From positions 1-16,395 of the forward strand of contig JAAYEX010000219.1 in assembly GCA_012728535.1 (NCBI GenBank): DNA of 16,395 nucleotides, in the 5' to 3' direction. Source of the stretch: Clostridiaceae bacterium. Its GTDB lineage: Bacteria; Bacillota; Clostridia; Saccharofermentanales; DTU023. The notes under the pieces are model-generated. The model worked only from the letters and a program-made list of their open reading frames with translations. It had not been told where the DNA came from and searched no databases. The position numbers and the translations under genes were made by a program. Numbering within the stretch: position 1 is the first letter of the stretch; each line of letters opens with the position of its first letter. This document shows positions 6,699 through 13,644 of this stretch, one piece after another.

Positions 6699-6965
6699 AT
6701 GATTTCAAAGGAAGTCTGTTTTGCGTGCGACGAAGATACGCACATGAAATCTATCGCATTGTTGATACAAAAAGCCTCGAACTTTGATTCGAGTATCTAC
6801 ATCGAGAAAGATGATCGTCGCGCTAACGCAAAAAGCTTGCTTGGGGTGATGTCACTGGGTATTGACAGTGGTGACCACTTAAAGGTCGTTGCGGAAGGTG
6901 AAGATGAAGAGGCAGCAGTTGAACTTATCGTAGATTACATGGCAGATACCACAAAGGAACTGTAA
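6699..6965 (+). CDS. HPr-family phosphocarrier protein with an altered active-site loop
   Basis: HPr carries phosphate from EI to the sugar-specific EIIA proteins of the PTS and, in Bacillota, is phosphorylated on Ser46 to act in catabolite repression. This protein has 88 residues, the normal length. His15 and Ser46 fall exactly at the canonical positions. The region around Ser46, NAKSLLGVMSLGI (43-55), is close to consensus. The loop around His15 is not: the family has GLHARPA, while this protein has DTHMKSI (13-19). The glycine is lost, Arg17 is Lys and Pro18 is Ser. It may be a slow or specialised phosphocarrier, or a Crh-like regulator that kept its His. It stands alone with its own promoter and a strong GGAGGAAA site, with no PTS genes nearby. 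The fold is confident; phosphotransfer function is uncertain. Confidence 0.85.
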   Translation: MISKEVCFACDEDTHMKSIALLIQKASNFDSSIYIEKDDRRANAKSLLGVMSLGIDSGDHLKVVAEGEDEEAAVELIVDYMADTTKEL

Positions 6966-6977
6966 AAGTAATGCAAA

Positions 6978-7005
6978 TATGGATCCGGAATGAGCCTGAT
7001 CCATA
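6978..7005 (+). repeat. Hairpin downstream of the HPr-like gene
   Basis: TATGGATC (6978-6985) pairs perfectly with GATCCATA (6998-7005) around a 12-base loop, in which GG/CC can also pair. It lies 13 bases after the stop codon. No T-run follows, so it may protect the mRNA 3' end rather than terminate transcription. Confidence 0.55.
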
Positions 7006-7044
7006 CAAAGCAATTTAAGAAGAACACTATTATTCTGTACTATT

Positions 7045-7073
7045 GAGGACTGCATCATTACTGCAGTCCTCTT
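7045..7073 (+). terminator. Perfect 10-bp hairpin, probable weak terminator before uvrC
   Basis: GAGGACTGCA (7045-7054) pairs without mismatch with TGCAGTCCTC (7062-7071) around a seven-base loop, TCATTAC. Only CTCTTACT follows, so the usual T-run is poor. It most likely ends the HPr transcript, perhaps partially, but could also be a leader structure of the uvrC operon. Confidence 0.5.
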
Positions 7074-7110
7074 ACTACCGGCCGATTCATATGTATAGAG
7101 GAGTCAAGTG

Positions 7111-8997
7111 ATGCAGCACAGCTCAGAGCAGCAGCCTTCATTTGCATTCAGACTTAATTTAGTTCCCGAAGAACCCGGTGTCTATTTGATGAAAGACGAC
7201 ACGGGTTCTGTTATTTATGTCGGAAAAGCACTCTCCTTGCGCAGCCGGCTCAGTTCTTATTTCACTGCAAAACCTGATGGAAATGCCAAAGTTCAGGCTA
7301 TGATCAAGCGCATCGCTGACTTTGAGATCATCGTCTGCTCCACTGAACTCGAGGCTCTGATTCTGGAAGCCAACCTGATTAAAGAACATAAGCCCCGTTA
7401 CAATATTCTCTTGCGAGATGATAAGGAATACCCCTATATCCGTGTCACTCTACAGGATGCTTTCCCCAAAGTTGAAAAATCTTTCCATGTTGAGGATGAT
7501 GTTAAGGAAGGCGCCCGCTATTTTGGCCCCTGGTTAAGCGGTGATATAAGCCGTGCACTTGATGCTCTCCAGAGCATATATCCCTTGCGTACCTGCAAGC
7601 GAGACTTGCCTCGAGATATCGGTAAAAAACGTCCTTGTCTTAATTATTATATCGGCAGATGTCTTGGACCTTGCACCGGTGAGGTGTCAGAGGAAGAATA
7701 TGGCACAATGCTTGCTGATGTCATCCGCTTCCTCGAAGGACGCTACAGTGAACTGACCCAGAATCTCAAAGCGGAAATGGAAGCTGCCAGTGAAGTGCTT
7801 GATTTCGAACGGGCTGCAGTTATTCGTGAAAAGTGGCAAGCTTTGCGCAGACTGGAAGAAAAACAGCACATAGTAGACCCACAGGGCGGTGATTATGATG
7901 CCCTGGCTATGGAACGAAATGGCAGTGATATTTCGCTGCAAAAACTGGAAGTACGCGGAGGCCGCGTGACCGGCCGCGTTTACCGTTTTGCCGAGGATAC
8001 AGGTGAAGCTGACGGTAACTATCTGGAAGTCTTCCTGCGATCACTTTATGAACGGGCTGACAGCATACCTCCTTTGATTTTGCTCAGCACACCAATAAAT
8101 GACCAGGAATTGGTAGCAGAATATCTGTCTGAACTTCGCGGGAGTAAAGTGAGTTTACATGTACCGCAGAGAGGTGCAAAAAAAGCGACTATTGATCTTG
8201 CAAGTAAAAATGCCGGTTGGTCTTTGATGCGTCACACTTTAATGGGAGGAAAATCCGCCCAGGATCTGGAGTTGACACTCAGGACTATAGCAGAATATAC
8301 CGGTTGTAAAGGTTACCCACAAAGGATTGAAGCTTACGATATCTCCTCATCCGGTGCCGAGGAGAGGACCGGCGCCATGGTTGTTTTCCGGGATGGCCGA
8401 CCTGAACACAAATCATACCGGCATTTCACCATAAAGAGTTTTGAAGGAATTGATGACTACCGGGCTATGCGTGAGTTGACAGAACGCAGGCTGCGCCACT
8501 TGAAGGATGAGAATGTTGACAGCAGACCTGATATAATATTTGTCGACGGCGGTCCTGGGCATGTAAATGCTGTTAAAGATTTACTGGATGATGCCGGCAT
8601 TACTCTTGCCGGAATTGTGAAAGATAACAGGCACCGGACACGGGGTCTGGTTCTTAGTAGTGGCAATATTATTGAGTTGTCACAGGCTCCAGAGGGAGAA
8701 GACGCCGATGAAAGAGCCATCCGTCTGGGAGTTTTGCGCCTGCTCACCGCTTTGCAGGATGAAGCACACCGCTTTGCCAACCGCTTACGCAATCAGCAGG
8801 AAAAGAAGCGTCGGATGCAATATCAGATTGAAAGCATTCCCGGAGTCGGTCCGGCCCGCCGCAAGCTTTTGCTAAAAGAATTCGGTTCTATCAAGAAATT
8901 GTCCGAAGCCGACCTGAAAGATCTAAAAGCAGTGAAGGGTCTGCCGGAAGAAGTCGCAGAAGCAGTTTACCTGCATTTTCATCGTGAGGGAATCTGA
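7111..8997 (+). CDS. uvrC: Excinuclease ABC subunit C
   Basis: UvrC is the nuclease of nucleotide-excision repair that cuts on both sides of a lesion marked by UvrA-UvrB. The 628-residue protein is complete. The GIY-YIG domain (about 15-100) carries PGVYLMKD and VIYVGKALSLRSRLSSYF. Four cysteines near 162, 176, 184 and 188 match the cluster reported to bind an iron-sulfur centre in UvrC. The UVR motif that contacts UvrB lies at about 218-252. The RNase-H-like domain begins at YDISSSG (about 409-415, with catalytic Asp410) and includes IIFVDGGPGH. A helix-hairpin-helix pair (IPGVGPARRKLLL, VKGLP) closes the protein. ATG 7111 was chosen because AGAGGAG lies 7 bases upstream; a GTG one codon earlier is too close. 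Confidence 0.98.
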   Translation: MQHSSEQQPSFAFRLNLVPEEPGVYLMKDDTGSVIYVGKALSLRSRLSSYFTAKPDGNAKVQAMIKRIADFEIIVCSTELEALILEANLIKEHKPRYNILLRDDKEYPYIRVTLQDAFPKVEKSFHVEDDVKEGARYFGPWLSGDISRALDALQSIYPLRTCKRDLPRDIGKKRPCLNYYIGRCLGPCTGEVSEEEYGTMLADVIRFLEGRYSELTQNLKAEMEAASEVLDFERAAVIREKWQALRRLEEKQHIVDPQGGDYDALAMERNGSDISLQKLEVRGGRVTGRVYRFAEDTGEADGNYLEVFLRSLYERADSIPPLILLSTPINDQELVAEYLSELRGSKVSLHVPQRGAKKATIDLASKNAGWSLMRHTLMGGKSAQDLELTLRTIAEYTGCKGYPQRIEAYDISSSGAEERTGAMVVFRDGRPEHKSYRHFTIKSFEGIDDYRAMRELTERRLRHLKDENVDSRPDIIFVDGGPGHVNAVKDLLDDAGITLAGIVKDNRHRTRGLVLSSGNIIELSQAPEGEDADERAIRLGVLRLLTALQDEAHRFANRLRNQQEKKRRMQYQIESIPGVGPARRKLLLKEFGSIKKLSEADLKDLKAVKGLPEEVAEAVYLHFHREGI

Positions 8998-8998
8998 A

Positions 8999-9781
8999 GT
9001 GAAATTATTTGCCTTATCTGATCTTCATTTAGCCCATACTGTGGATAAGCCCATGACGATTTTTGGCGAAAAGTGGAAAAATCACACGCAGATGATTGAG
9101 AAATCATGGCACAAAACTGTAACTGAAAAAGATCTGGTTATCCTGGGCGGAGATATTTCCTGGGCTAAAAGTATGGATGAGGCAGTAGCAGATTTACGTT
9201 TCATTGATAAGCTGCCGGGGCAGAAACTTCTGCTACGCGGCAATCACGATTATTGGTGGACCAGTCTCAGAAAAATGAATGAACTCTGTGTCCGGGAAAA
9301 TCTCACCAGTCTATGCTTTTTGCGTAACAATGCATTGCGTTTCGGCTCTTTTTTGATAGGAGGAACGCGTGGATGGTTGCTGCCGGGTGATGATGAGTTC
9401 ACTCACCAGGATCAGAAAATATTTGATAGAGAGTTGATCCGCATGCAGCTTTCTCTTGATGAAATGAATCTGGTAAACAGAAAGAGTGGAGGCGGGCTGA
9501 CGCAGGTATTTGCAATGCATTATCCCCCCATTTCTGCCGGAGGCGCCACCAGCAAAATGGCGGATTTGCTGACCGAGGCGGAAATTCCAATGTGTATCTT
9601 CGGGCACATTCATCACGAGCTGCCCCTGTATTTAAGTTCACCGCGGCTCAATAAAGTGCGTTACGTTTTAACTTCTGCGGATCAGGTAAACTTTACTCCT
9701 GTATTGCTCGGAAAAGATGGAACTCTCCGTGATTTTGATAATAAGGCTGCTGAACAATCTGAGGCAGGGAAGGACATTTAA
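8999..9781 (+). CDS. Calcineurin-like metallophosphoesterase, substrate unknown
   Basis: This is a predicted two-metal phosphohydrolase of 260 residues with no signal peptide, so it is probably cytoplasmic. Metal-ligand motifs appear in family order: DLH (D8, H10), GGD (D52), GNHD (N82-H83-D84), the MHYPP histidine and GHIHH near the C-terminus. The spacing is that of the small, stand-alone bacterial phosphoesterases annotated as predicted phosphohydrolases; the natural substrate is generally unknown. The GTG at 8999 is preferred over an in-frame GTG at 8984 because GAGGGA sits 7 bases before it and the protein then starts directly with the first beta strand, KLFALSDLH. It begins one base after the uvrC stop and overlaps yicC by one base (TAATG), so it is cotranscribed with both. 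Confidence 0.9.
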   Translation: MKLFALSDLHLAHTVDKPMTIFGEKWKNHTQMIEKSWHKTVTEKDLVILGGDISWAKSMDEAVADLRFIDKLPGQKLLLRGNHDYWWTSLRKMNELCVRENLTSLCFLRNNALRFGSFLIGGTRGWLLPGDDEFTHQDQKIFDRELIRMQLSLDEMNLVNRKSGGGLTQVFAMHYPPISAGGATSKMADLLTEAEIPMCIFGHIHHELPLYLSSPRLNKVRYVLTSADQVNFTPVLLGKDGTLRDFDNKAAEQSEAGKDI

Positions 9782-10671
9782 TGCAAAAAAGTATGACCGG
9801 TTATGGATCCGGTTCAGCCAAAAACAAAAATCTCTCTGTAACAATTGAAGTCAAATCTGTAAATCATCGCTTTCTGGATGTCTCTGTACGTATGCCACGC
9901 AGTTTTCTGCGTTTTGAGAACGCATTGCGCATACAGGTTCAGGAGAGGATCAAGCGCGGTAAAGTCGATATTTTTGTCAGTCTGGAGCAGCTTGAATCCA
10001 GCGGCCGGAAGGTTAAACTTGACCGAGGCCTTGCTGAGTCATACTTTGAAGCTTTGACAGAACTTGCTGTTCTGACGAAGTCTGAAGATTCTTTTGAGCC
10101 TGTCATTACTATGAGCAGATTCAATGATCTTTTCATCGATGTGGACGACCCACTGGATGAAGAAAGCATCAGTGATATCTTAACCAGGGCCATGGATGCT
10201 GCTCTGACCGAGTTGGAAGACGCGCGGCAGGTGGAAGGTAACCGGCTGACTCGGAATCTTTTGGAGAAGACTGATATTCTTGAAGATGAGAGAAAGAAGG
10301 TTGAAGAGCTTTCCCCCCGTGTGGTTGACCAATATCGTGAGCGGCTTCTCGCACGTGCTGAGGAGCTTTTAGATGAAGAACGTCAGGAATGGTATGATGA
10401 TCAGCGGCTCTTTGCGGAAACAGCTATCTTCGCTGATAAGTCTGCTATTGATGAGGAAATGACACGCCTGAAAAGTCATCTGCTTTCTCTGAGTGAGATT
10501 TTGAAGGGAGATGGGCCAAGTGGTCGCCAACTTGACTTCCTGATTCAGGAACTTAATCGTGAGATAAATACCATAGGTTCAAAAGCTAATGATTTTGAGA
10601 TCTCGCAGTCTGTTGTGACTATGAAAAGTGTCTTGGAACAAATTCGTGAGCAAGTGCAGAATTTGGAATAA
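9781..10671 (+). CDS. yicC: YicC family endoribonuclease-like protein
   Basis: This is a full-length YicC/YloC protein (296 aa). Members have been linked to RNA turnover and shown to have endoribonuclease activity in some bacteria; the role here is inferred from family. The N-terminal domain starts with the signature MQKSMTGYGSGSA and SVNHRFLDVSVRMPR, and the C-terminal DUF1732 domain ends with LDFLIQELNREINTIGSKA and a helical tail. The middle (about 140-215) is rich in Glu, Arg and Leu and probably forms a long coiled helix. It starts within the stop codon of the metallophosphoesterase. In Bacillota yicC commonly precedes remA, gmk and rpoZ, as it does here. Confidence 0.95.
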   Translation: MQKSMTGYGSGSAKNKNLSVTIEVKSVNHRFLDVSVRMPRSFLRFENALRIQVQERIKRGKVDIFVSLEQLESSGRKVKLDRGLAESYFEALTELAVLTKSEDSFEPVITMSRFNDLFIDVDDPLDEESISDILTRAMDAALTELEDARQVEGNRLTRNLLEKTDILEDERKKVEELSPRVVDQYRERLLARAEELLDEERQEWYDDQRLFAETAIFADKSAIDEEMTRLKSHLLSLSEILKGDGPSGRQLDFLIQELNREINTIGSKANDFEISQSVVTMKSVLEQIREQVQNLE

Positions 10672-10720
10672 GCCGATAGTACGTTTTTTTATAACACTAG
10701 ATTTAGAGGAGGAGTAGGAT

Positions 10721-11008
10721 TTGGAATATAGAATGCTGCCCATAGGGCATGGTCACCTTGTTTCAGAGGCCAGGCTGATATCCATAGTCTCTCCGGATTC
10801 AGCTCCGATCAAGCGCCTGATTCAGGATGCACGCGATCGCAGAACCTTAATCGATGCGACAGCCGGACGCAAGACTCAATCAGTATTGATAATGGATAGC
10901 GACCACATTGTGCTTTCATCACTGGCACCGTCATCTTTGCAGGTGCTGCGCGCTGACTCTCAGTTATCCGATGAAGCATTTGAAGAAGAGGAGCCGCAAA
11001 ATGACTGA
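10721..11008 (+). CDS. remA: RemA/DUF370 family regulatory protein
   Basis: RemA is a small DNA-binding protein; in Bacillus subtilis it activates extracellular-matrix genes and oligomerises into rings. The 95 residues include the near-invariant stretch LISIVSPDSAPIKRLIQDAR followed by DRRTLIDATAGRKTQSVLIMDSDH. An acidic tail (DEAFEEEEPQND) extends beyond the usual end. The TTG start at 10721 is favoured because AGAGGAGGAG (10705-10714) lies six bases upstream; an ATG four codons later is too far from it. The stop overlaps the first 8 bases of gmk (ATGACTGA), indicating translational coupling. A 49-base gap with a run of seven T separates it from yicC. Confidence 0.93.
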   Translation: MEYRMLPIGHGHLVSEARLISIVSPDSAPIKRLIQDARDRRTLIDATAGRKTQSVLIMDSDHIVLSSLAPSSLQVLRADSQLSDEAFEEEEPQND

Positions 11009-11618
11009 CCGAATCACTATTGTGCAAAAAGAAGGGATTACCCTTGTTGTGTCCGGACCATCCGGTGTTGGCAAAAACTCTGTAATTAATGCGCTACGTG
11101 AACGTTACAATGACATCCGCCACTCTGTATCGGTGACAACACGGTCTCCAAGAGAAGCAGAGATAGACGGTGTACACTACTATTTCAGGACAAAGGCCGA
11201 GTTTGAGGAAATGATCGCTGAAGGCGAGATTCTGGAATATGACATCTATTGTGATGAGTATTACGGCACTCCCAGGTCACCTTTGGAGCGAATGCGGAGA
11301 GAAGGTATCAATGTTCTGCTGGATTTAACAGTCAAAGGAGCTCTTTCTTTGAAAGAAAGTTATCCTAATGCAGTTTTGTTATTTCTCATTCCTCCGTCCG
11401 GAGCAGCTTTGGAAGAACGACTCTTAAACCGGGCTACTGAAAGTGAGGAAATTATCCAGTCACGTATGAATGAATCATGGGAAGAAATGAATTCAGCCTT
11501 TGAATTTGATTATCTGGTTGTGAATGATGACCTGCTTCAGGCTGTACAGGACATTGAAGCTATCTATTGGGCTGAAAAGCACCGTGCGTCAAGGCTCTTC
11601 ATTGACGGAATGCAGTGA
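11001..11618 (+). CDS. gmk: Guanylate kinase
   Basis: Guanylate kinase phosphorylates GMP to GDP with ATP in purine salvage and nucleotide supply. It has 205 residues. The P-loop reads SGPSGVGKNSV (about 18-28). The GMP-binding region is conserved: SVTTRSPREAEIDGVHYYF, the EILEYD glutamate and YYGTP. VVNDD near the C-terminus is typical. Some family positions differ: the usual RGT-D/E-S lid motif is RATES, and the usual D/E-VQGA is LTVKGA. The catalytic arginines and P-loop lysine remain, so activity is expected. ATG 11001 follows GAGGAG by 7 bases and starts inside remA; a longer in-frame start at 10908 would run through most of remA's tail in another frame and is rejected. Confidence 0.95.
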   Translation: MTDRITIVQKEGITLVVSGPSGVGKNSVINALRERYNDIRHSVSVTTRSPREAEIDGVHYYFRTKAEFEEMIAEGEILEYDIYCDEYYGTPRSPLERMRREGINVLLDLTVKGALSLKESYPNAVLLFLIPPSGAALEERLLNRATESEEIIQSRMNESWEEMNSAFEFDYLVVNDDLLQAVQDIEAIYWAEKHRASRLFIDGMQ

Positions 11619-11630
11619 AAAAGATATAAT
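11602..11630 (+). promoter_or_regulatory. Promoter inside the 3' end of gmk, upstream of rpoZ
   Basis: The -35 box TTGACG (11602-11607) and consensus -10 box TATAAT (11625-11630) have the ideal 17-base spacing. The -35 box falls within the last codons of gmk and the -10 box just past its stop. The -10 box overlaps a small inverted repeat, AAAGAT-ATA-ATCTTT (11620-11634). It would give a leader of about 63 bases before rpoZ. Confidence 0.75.
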
Positions 11631-11699
11631 CTTTAAGGTCCGCAAAAATAAAATAACGTTGTTTGTATATAGAGATTTAAAGATGACAAGGAGCAAAAA

Positions 11700-12227
11700 A
11701 TGCTAACAAAACCTCCTCTGGAGCAACTACTTCCAAGAGCCGAGAACAGATATGTTCTGGCCATGTTTGCAGCACGCAGAGCGCGTCAGCTGACAGATGG
11801 TGCCAGACCTTTGGTTGAATCCAAAACGCCAAATCAAGTTTCCCTGGCGTGTGAAGAAATCGGAAGCGGAGCAGTAGTTTACCGTCAGGGCAAACACGAC
11901 GTTTCCATTCCGGAACGTCCCGAAATCATTGCACAGCGTGAAGCAAGCCGACGTGAAGCAGAAGCCAAACGCGCCGAGGACATGTTGGAGGAACAGCGTC
12001 GTCCATCGGCCAGACGTCAGGCAAGAGAAGGTTCCACTTTTGAAAAAGAGGGAATCAGTGCTCAGGAAGCTTCATTGATAGCAGAGCAACTGGTACAGTT
12101 TGTTACTGAACAGGAATCTCAGGTGGAAGGTCAGATATCTTCTCAAATTGATTTTACTTCTTTTACTGAGAGCTTGAATGCACAAGACAGAGCTGAATAC
12201 GAAGTTAAAGAAGAGGATGAAGATTAA
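11700..12227 (+). CDS. rpoZ: RNA polymerase omega subunit with long C-terminal extension
   Basis: Omega binds the beta-prime C-terminal region and aids RNA polymerase assembly. The N-terminal 65 residues match the family: MLTKPPLEQLL, NRYVLAMFAARRARQLTDGA (16-35) and VSLACEEIGSGAVVYRQGKH (47-66). Typical omegas end near residue 65-100, but this one continues to 175. The extra part has an Arg/Glu/Ala-rich stretch likely to be helical (about 75-112), then a region rich in Gln, Ser and Glu, and an acidic end EVKEEDED. The extension shows no domain I recognise. AAGGAG six bases before ATG 11700 supports the start. It follows gmk, the standard order, and is followed after one base by glyS instead of coaBC/priA. 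Confidence 0.88.
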   Translation: MLTKPPLEQLLPRAENRYVLAMFAARRARQLTDGARPLVESKTPNQVSLACEEIGSGAVVYRQGKHDVSIPERPEIIAQREASRREAEAKRAEDMLEEQRRPSARRQAREGSTFEKEGISAQEASLIAEQLVQFVTEQESQVEGQISSQIDFTSFTESLNAQDRAEYEVKEEDED

Positions 12228-12228
12228 T

Positions 12229-13623
12229 ATGCTGCCTACCGATAAATCTATGGCGACAATTGTCGCTCTGGCATCTAATCGCGGTTTTATTTATCCGGGA
12301 TCTGAACTATATGGAGGATTGGCCAATTCCTGGGACTATGGTCCTTATGGAGTAATCTTGAAACAGAATGTGAAGGCAGCCTGGTGGAGACGCTTTATAG
12401 AAACTTCTCCCTATAACGTCGGGCTGGACGCAGCGATTCTGATGAATCCTCAAGTTTGGATTGCTTCAGGTCATGTAGCTGGCTTTTCCGATCCTTTGAT
12501 AGATTGCCGTGCCTGCCACTCGCGTCATCGGGCCGATCAGATTATTGATGACTGGAATGAAGCTAATAATGTTGAAGGATCAGTCGAAGGCTGGAGCAAC
12601 GAGGAACTGCAGAATTATATTGCAGAAAAAGGTATCTCCTGTCCGGTATGCGGAGCTCAGGACTTTACCGACATTCGTCATTTCAATCTGATGTTCAAGA
12701 CTAAACAAGGTGTCACCGAAGATAGTCAGTCTGATATTTACCTGCGCCCGGAAACAGCTCAGGGTATATTTGTAAATTTTAAAAACGTGCAGCGGACATC
12801 GCGCCGGAAGATTCCTTTCGGCATCGGTCAGATAGGTAAAGCTTTCCGTAATGAGATCACACCCGGAAACTTTATTTTCCGTACACGAGAATTTGAACAG
12901 ATGGAACTGGAGTTCTTCTGTGAGCCCGGAACCGATGATAACTGGTTTGATTATTGGCGGGATTTTTCTTTCCAATGGCTGCTCGATCTCGGTCTGGCCA
13001 AGGAAAACTTGCGTTGGCGTGACCATAGTGCTGAGGAATTATCTTTTTATTCCAAGGCGACCAGCGATGTGGAGTATATCTATCCGTTCGGTTGGGGAGA
13101 GCTTTGGGGTGTAGCCAACCGTACAGATTACGATTTGTCACGTCATATGGAGTTCGCCAAAGAAGATTTGCGTTATTTTGATCCATATACCAATGAAAAA
13201 TATATTCCCTATGTTATAGAGCCTTCGCTGGGCGTAGATCGTCTTTTCCTTGCAATATTATGTGACGCCTACGATATTGAAACGCTGGAAAACGGTGAAG
13301 AACGCACGGTGCTTCGTTTTGAACCTGCCTTGGCTCCTGTTAATGTAGCGGTTCTGCCCTTGTCGAATAAATTGCAGGAAGAAGCAGAGAAGGTTTATCA
13401 GATGCTGCTGCCTCACTTCCGCTGTGAATTTGACGAGCGTCAGAGCATAGGTAAGCGCTATCGCCGACAAGATGAGATCGGCACTCCCTACTGTGTAACT
13501 TTTGACTTTGATTCGCTCGAAGACAATCAAGTGACAATACGTGAACGTGACTCGATGGATCAGCTGCGTTTACCCATAAATGAACTTGTTGACTATTTTG
13601 CCGGCAAGTTCGATCTACCATAA
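12229..13623 (+). CDS. glyS: Glycyl-tRNA synthetase (single-chain, alpha2 type)
   Basis: This class II synthetase charges tRNA-Gly and, as a homodimer, is the eukaryote/archaea-like form found in many Clostridia rather than the glyQ/glyS alpha2-beta2 form. It has 464 residues. The N-terminus NRGFIYPGSELYGGLANSWD is diagnostic. RPETAQGIF (about 173-181), motif 2 around FRNEITPGNFIFRTREFEQ and motif 3 EPSLGVDR (about 331-338) form the active site. The anticodon-binding domain occupies about 369-464. Paired cysteines CRAC (93-96) and CPVC (138-141) suggest a zinc-binding insertion. ATG 12229 is chosen because AGAGGATG lies about 10 bases upstream and MLPTDKSMATIVALA fits the family start; upstream in-frame ATGs at 12178 and 12217 lie within rpoZ. 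Confidence 0.97.
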   Translation: MLPTDKSMATIVALASNRGFIYPGSELYGGLANSWDYGPYGVILKQNVKAAWWRRFIETSPYNVGLDAAILMNPQVWIASGHVAGFSDPLIDCRACHSRHRADQIIDDWNEANNVEGSVEGWSNEELQNYIAEKGISCPVCGAQDFTDIRHFNLMFKTKQGVTEDSQSDIYLRPETAQGIFVNFKNVQRTSRRKIPFGIGQIGKAFRNEITPGNFIFRTREFEQMELEFFCEPGTDDNWFDYWRDFSFQWLLDLGLAKENLRWRDHSAEELSFYSKATSDVEYIYPFGWGELWGVANRTDYDLSRHMEFAKEDLRYFDPYTNEKYIPYVIEPSLGVDRLFLAILCDAYDIETLENGEERTVLRFEPALAPVNVAVLPLSNKLQEEAEKVYQMLLPHFRCEFDERQSIGKRYRRQDEIGTPYCVTFDFDSLEDNQVTIRERDSMDQLRLPINELVDYFAGKFDLP

Positions 13624-13644
13624 GAAAGTATTTAGGAGGAATAA

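Noticed and set aside
8342..8365. 7-bp inverted repeat TCTCCTC/GAGGAGA in uvrC
   Set aside because: It lies in a conserved coding region around the catalytic motif and is short; chance is sufficient.
10663..10695. Possible promoter before remA (TTGGAA with TATAAC) and the run of seven T at 10684-10690 as a terminator
   Set aside because: The box spacing is 21 bases, too long, and no hairpin precedes the T-run.
10908..11000. Longer guanylate kinase starting inside remA
   Set aside because: The added residues (Cys/His-rich) are the shadow frame of remA; GAGGAG precedes the ATG at 11001.
11343..11359. Inverted repeat CTTTCTTT-G-AAAGAAAG inside gmk
   Set aside because: There is no usable loop for an RNA hairpin, and the sequence is low in complexity; probably coding coincidence.
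13589..13621. TTGACT near the end of glyS as a ppdK promoter
   Set aside because: No acceptable -10 box at 16-18 bases; the nearest candidate, TACCAT, is 21 bases away.
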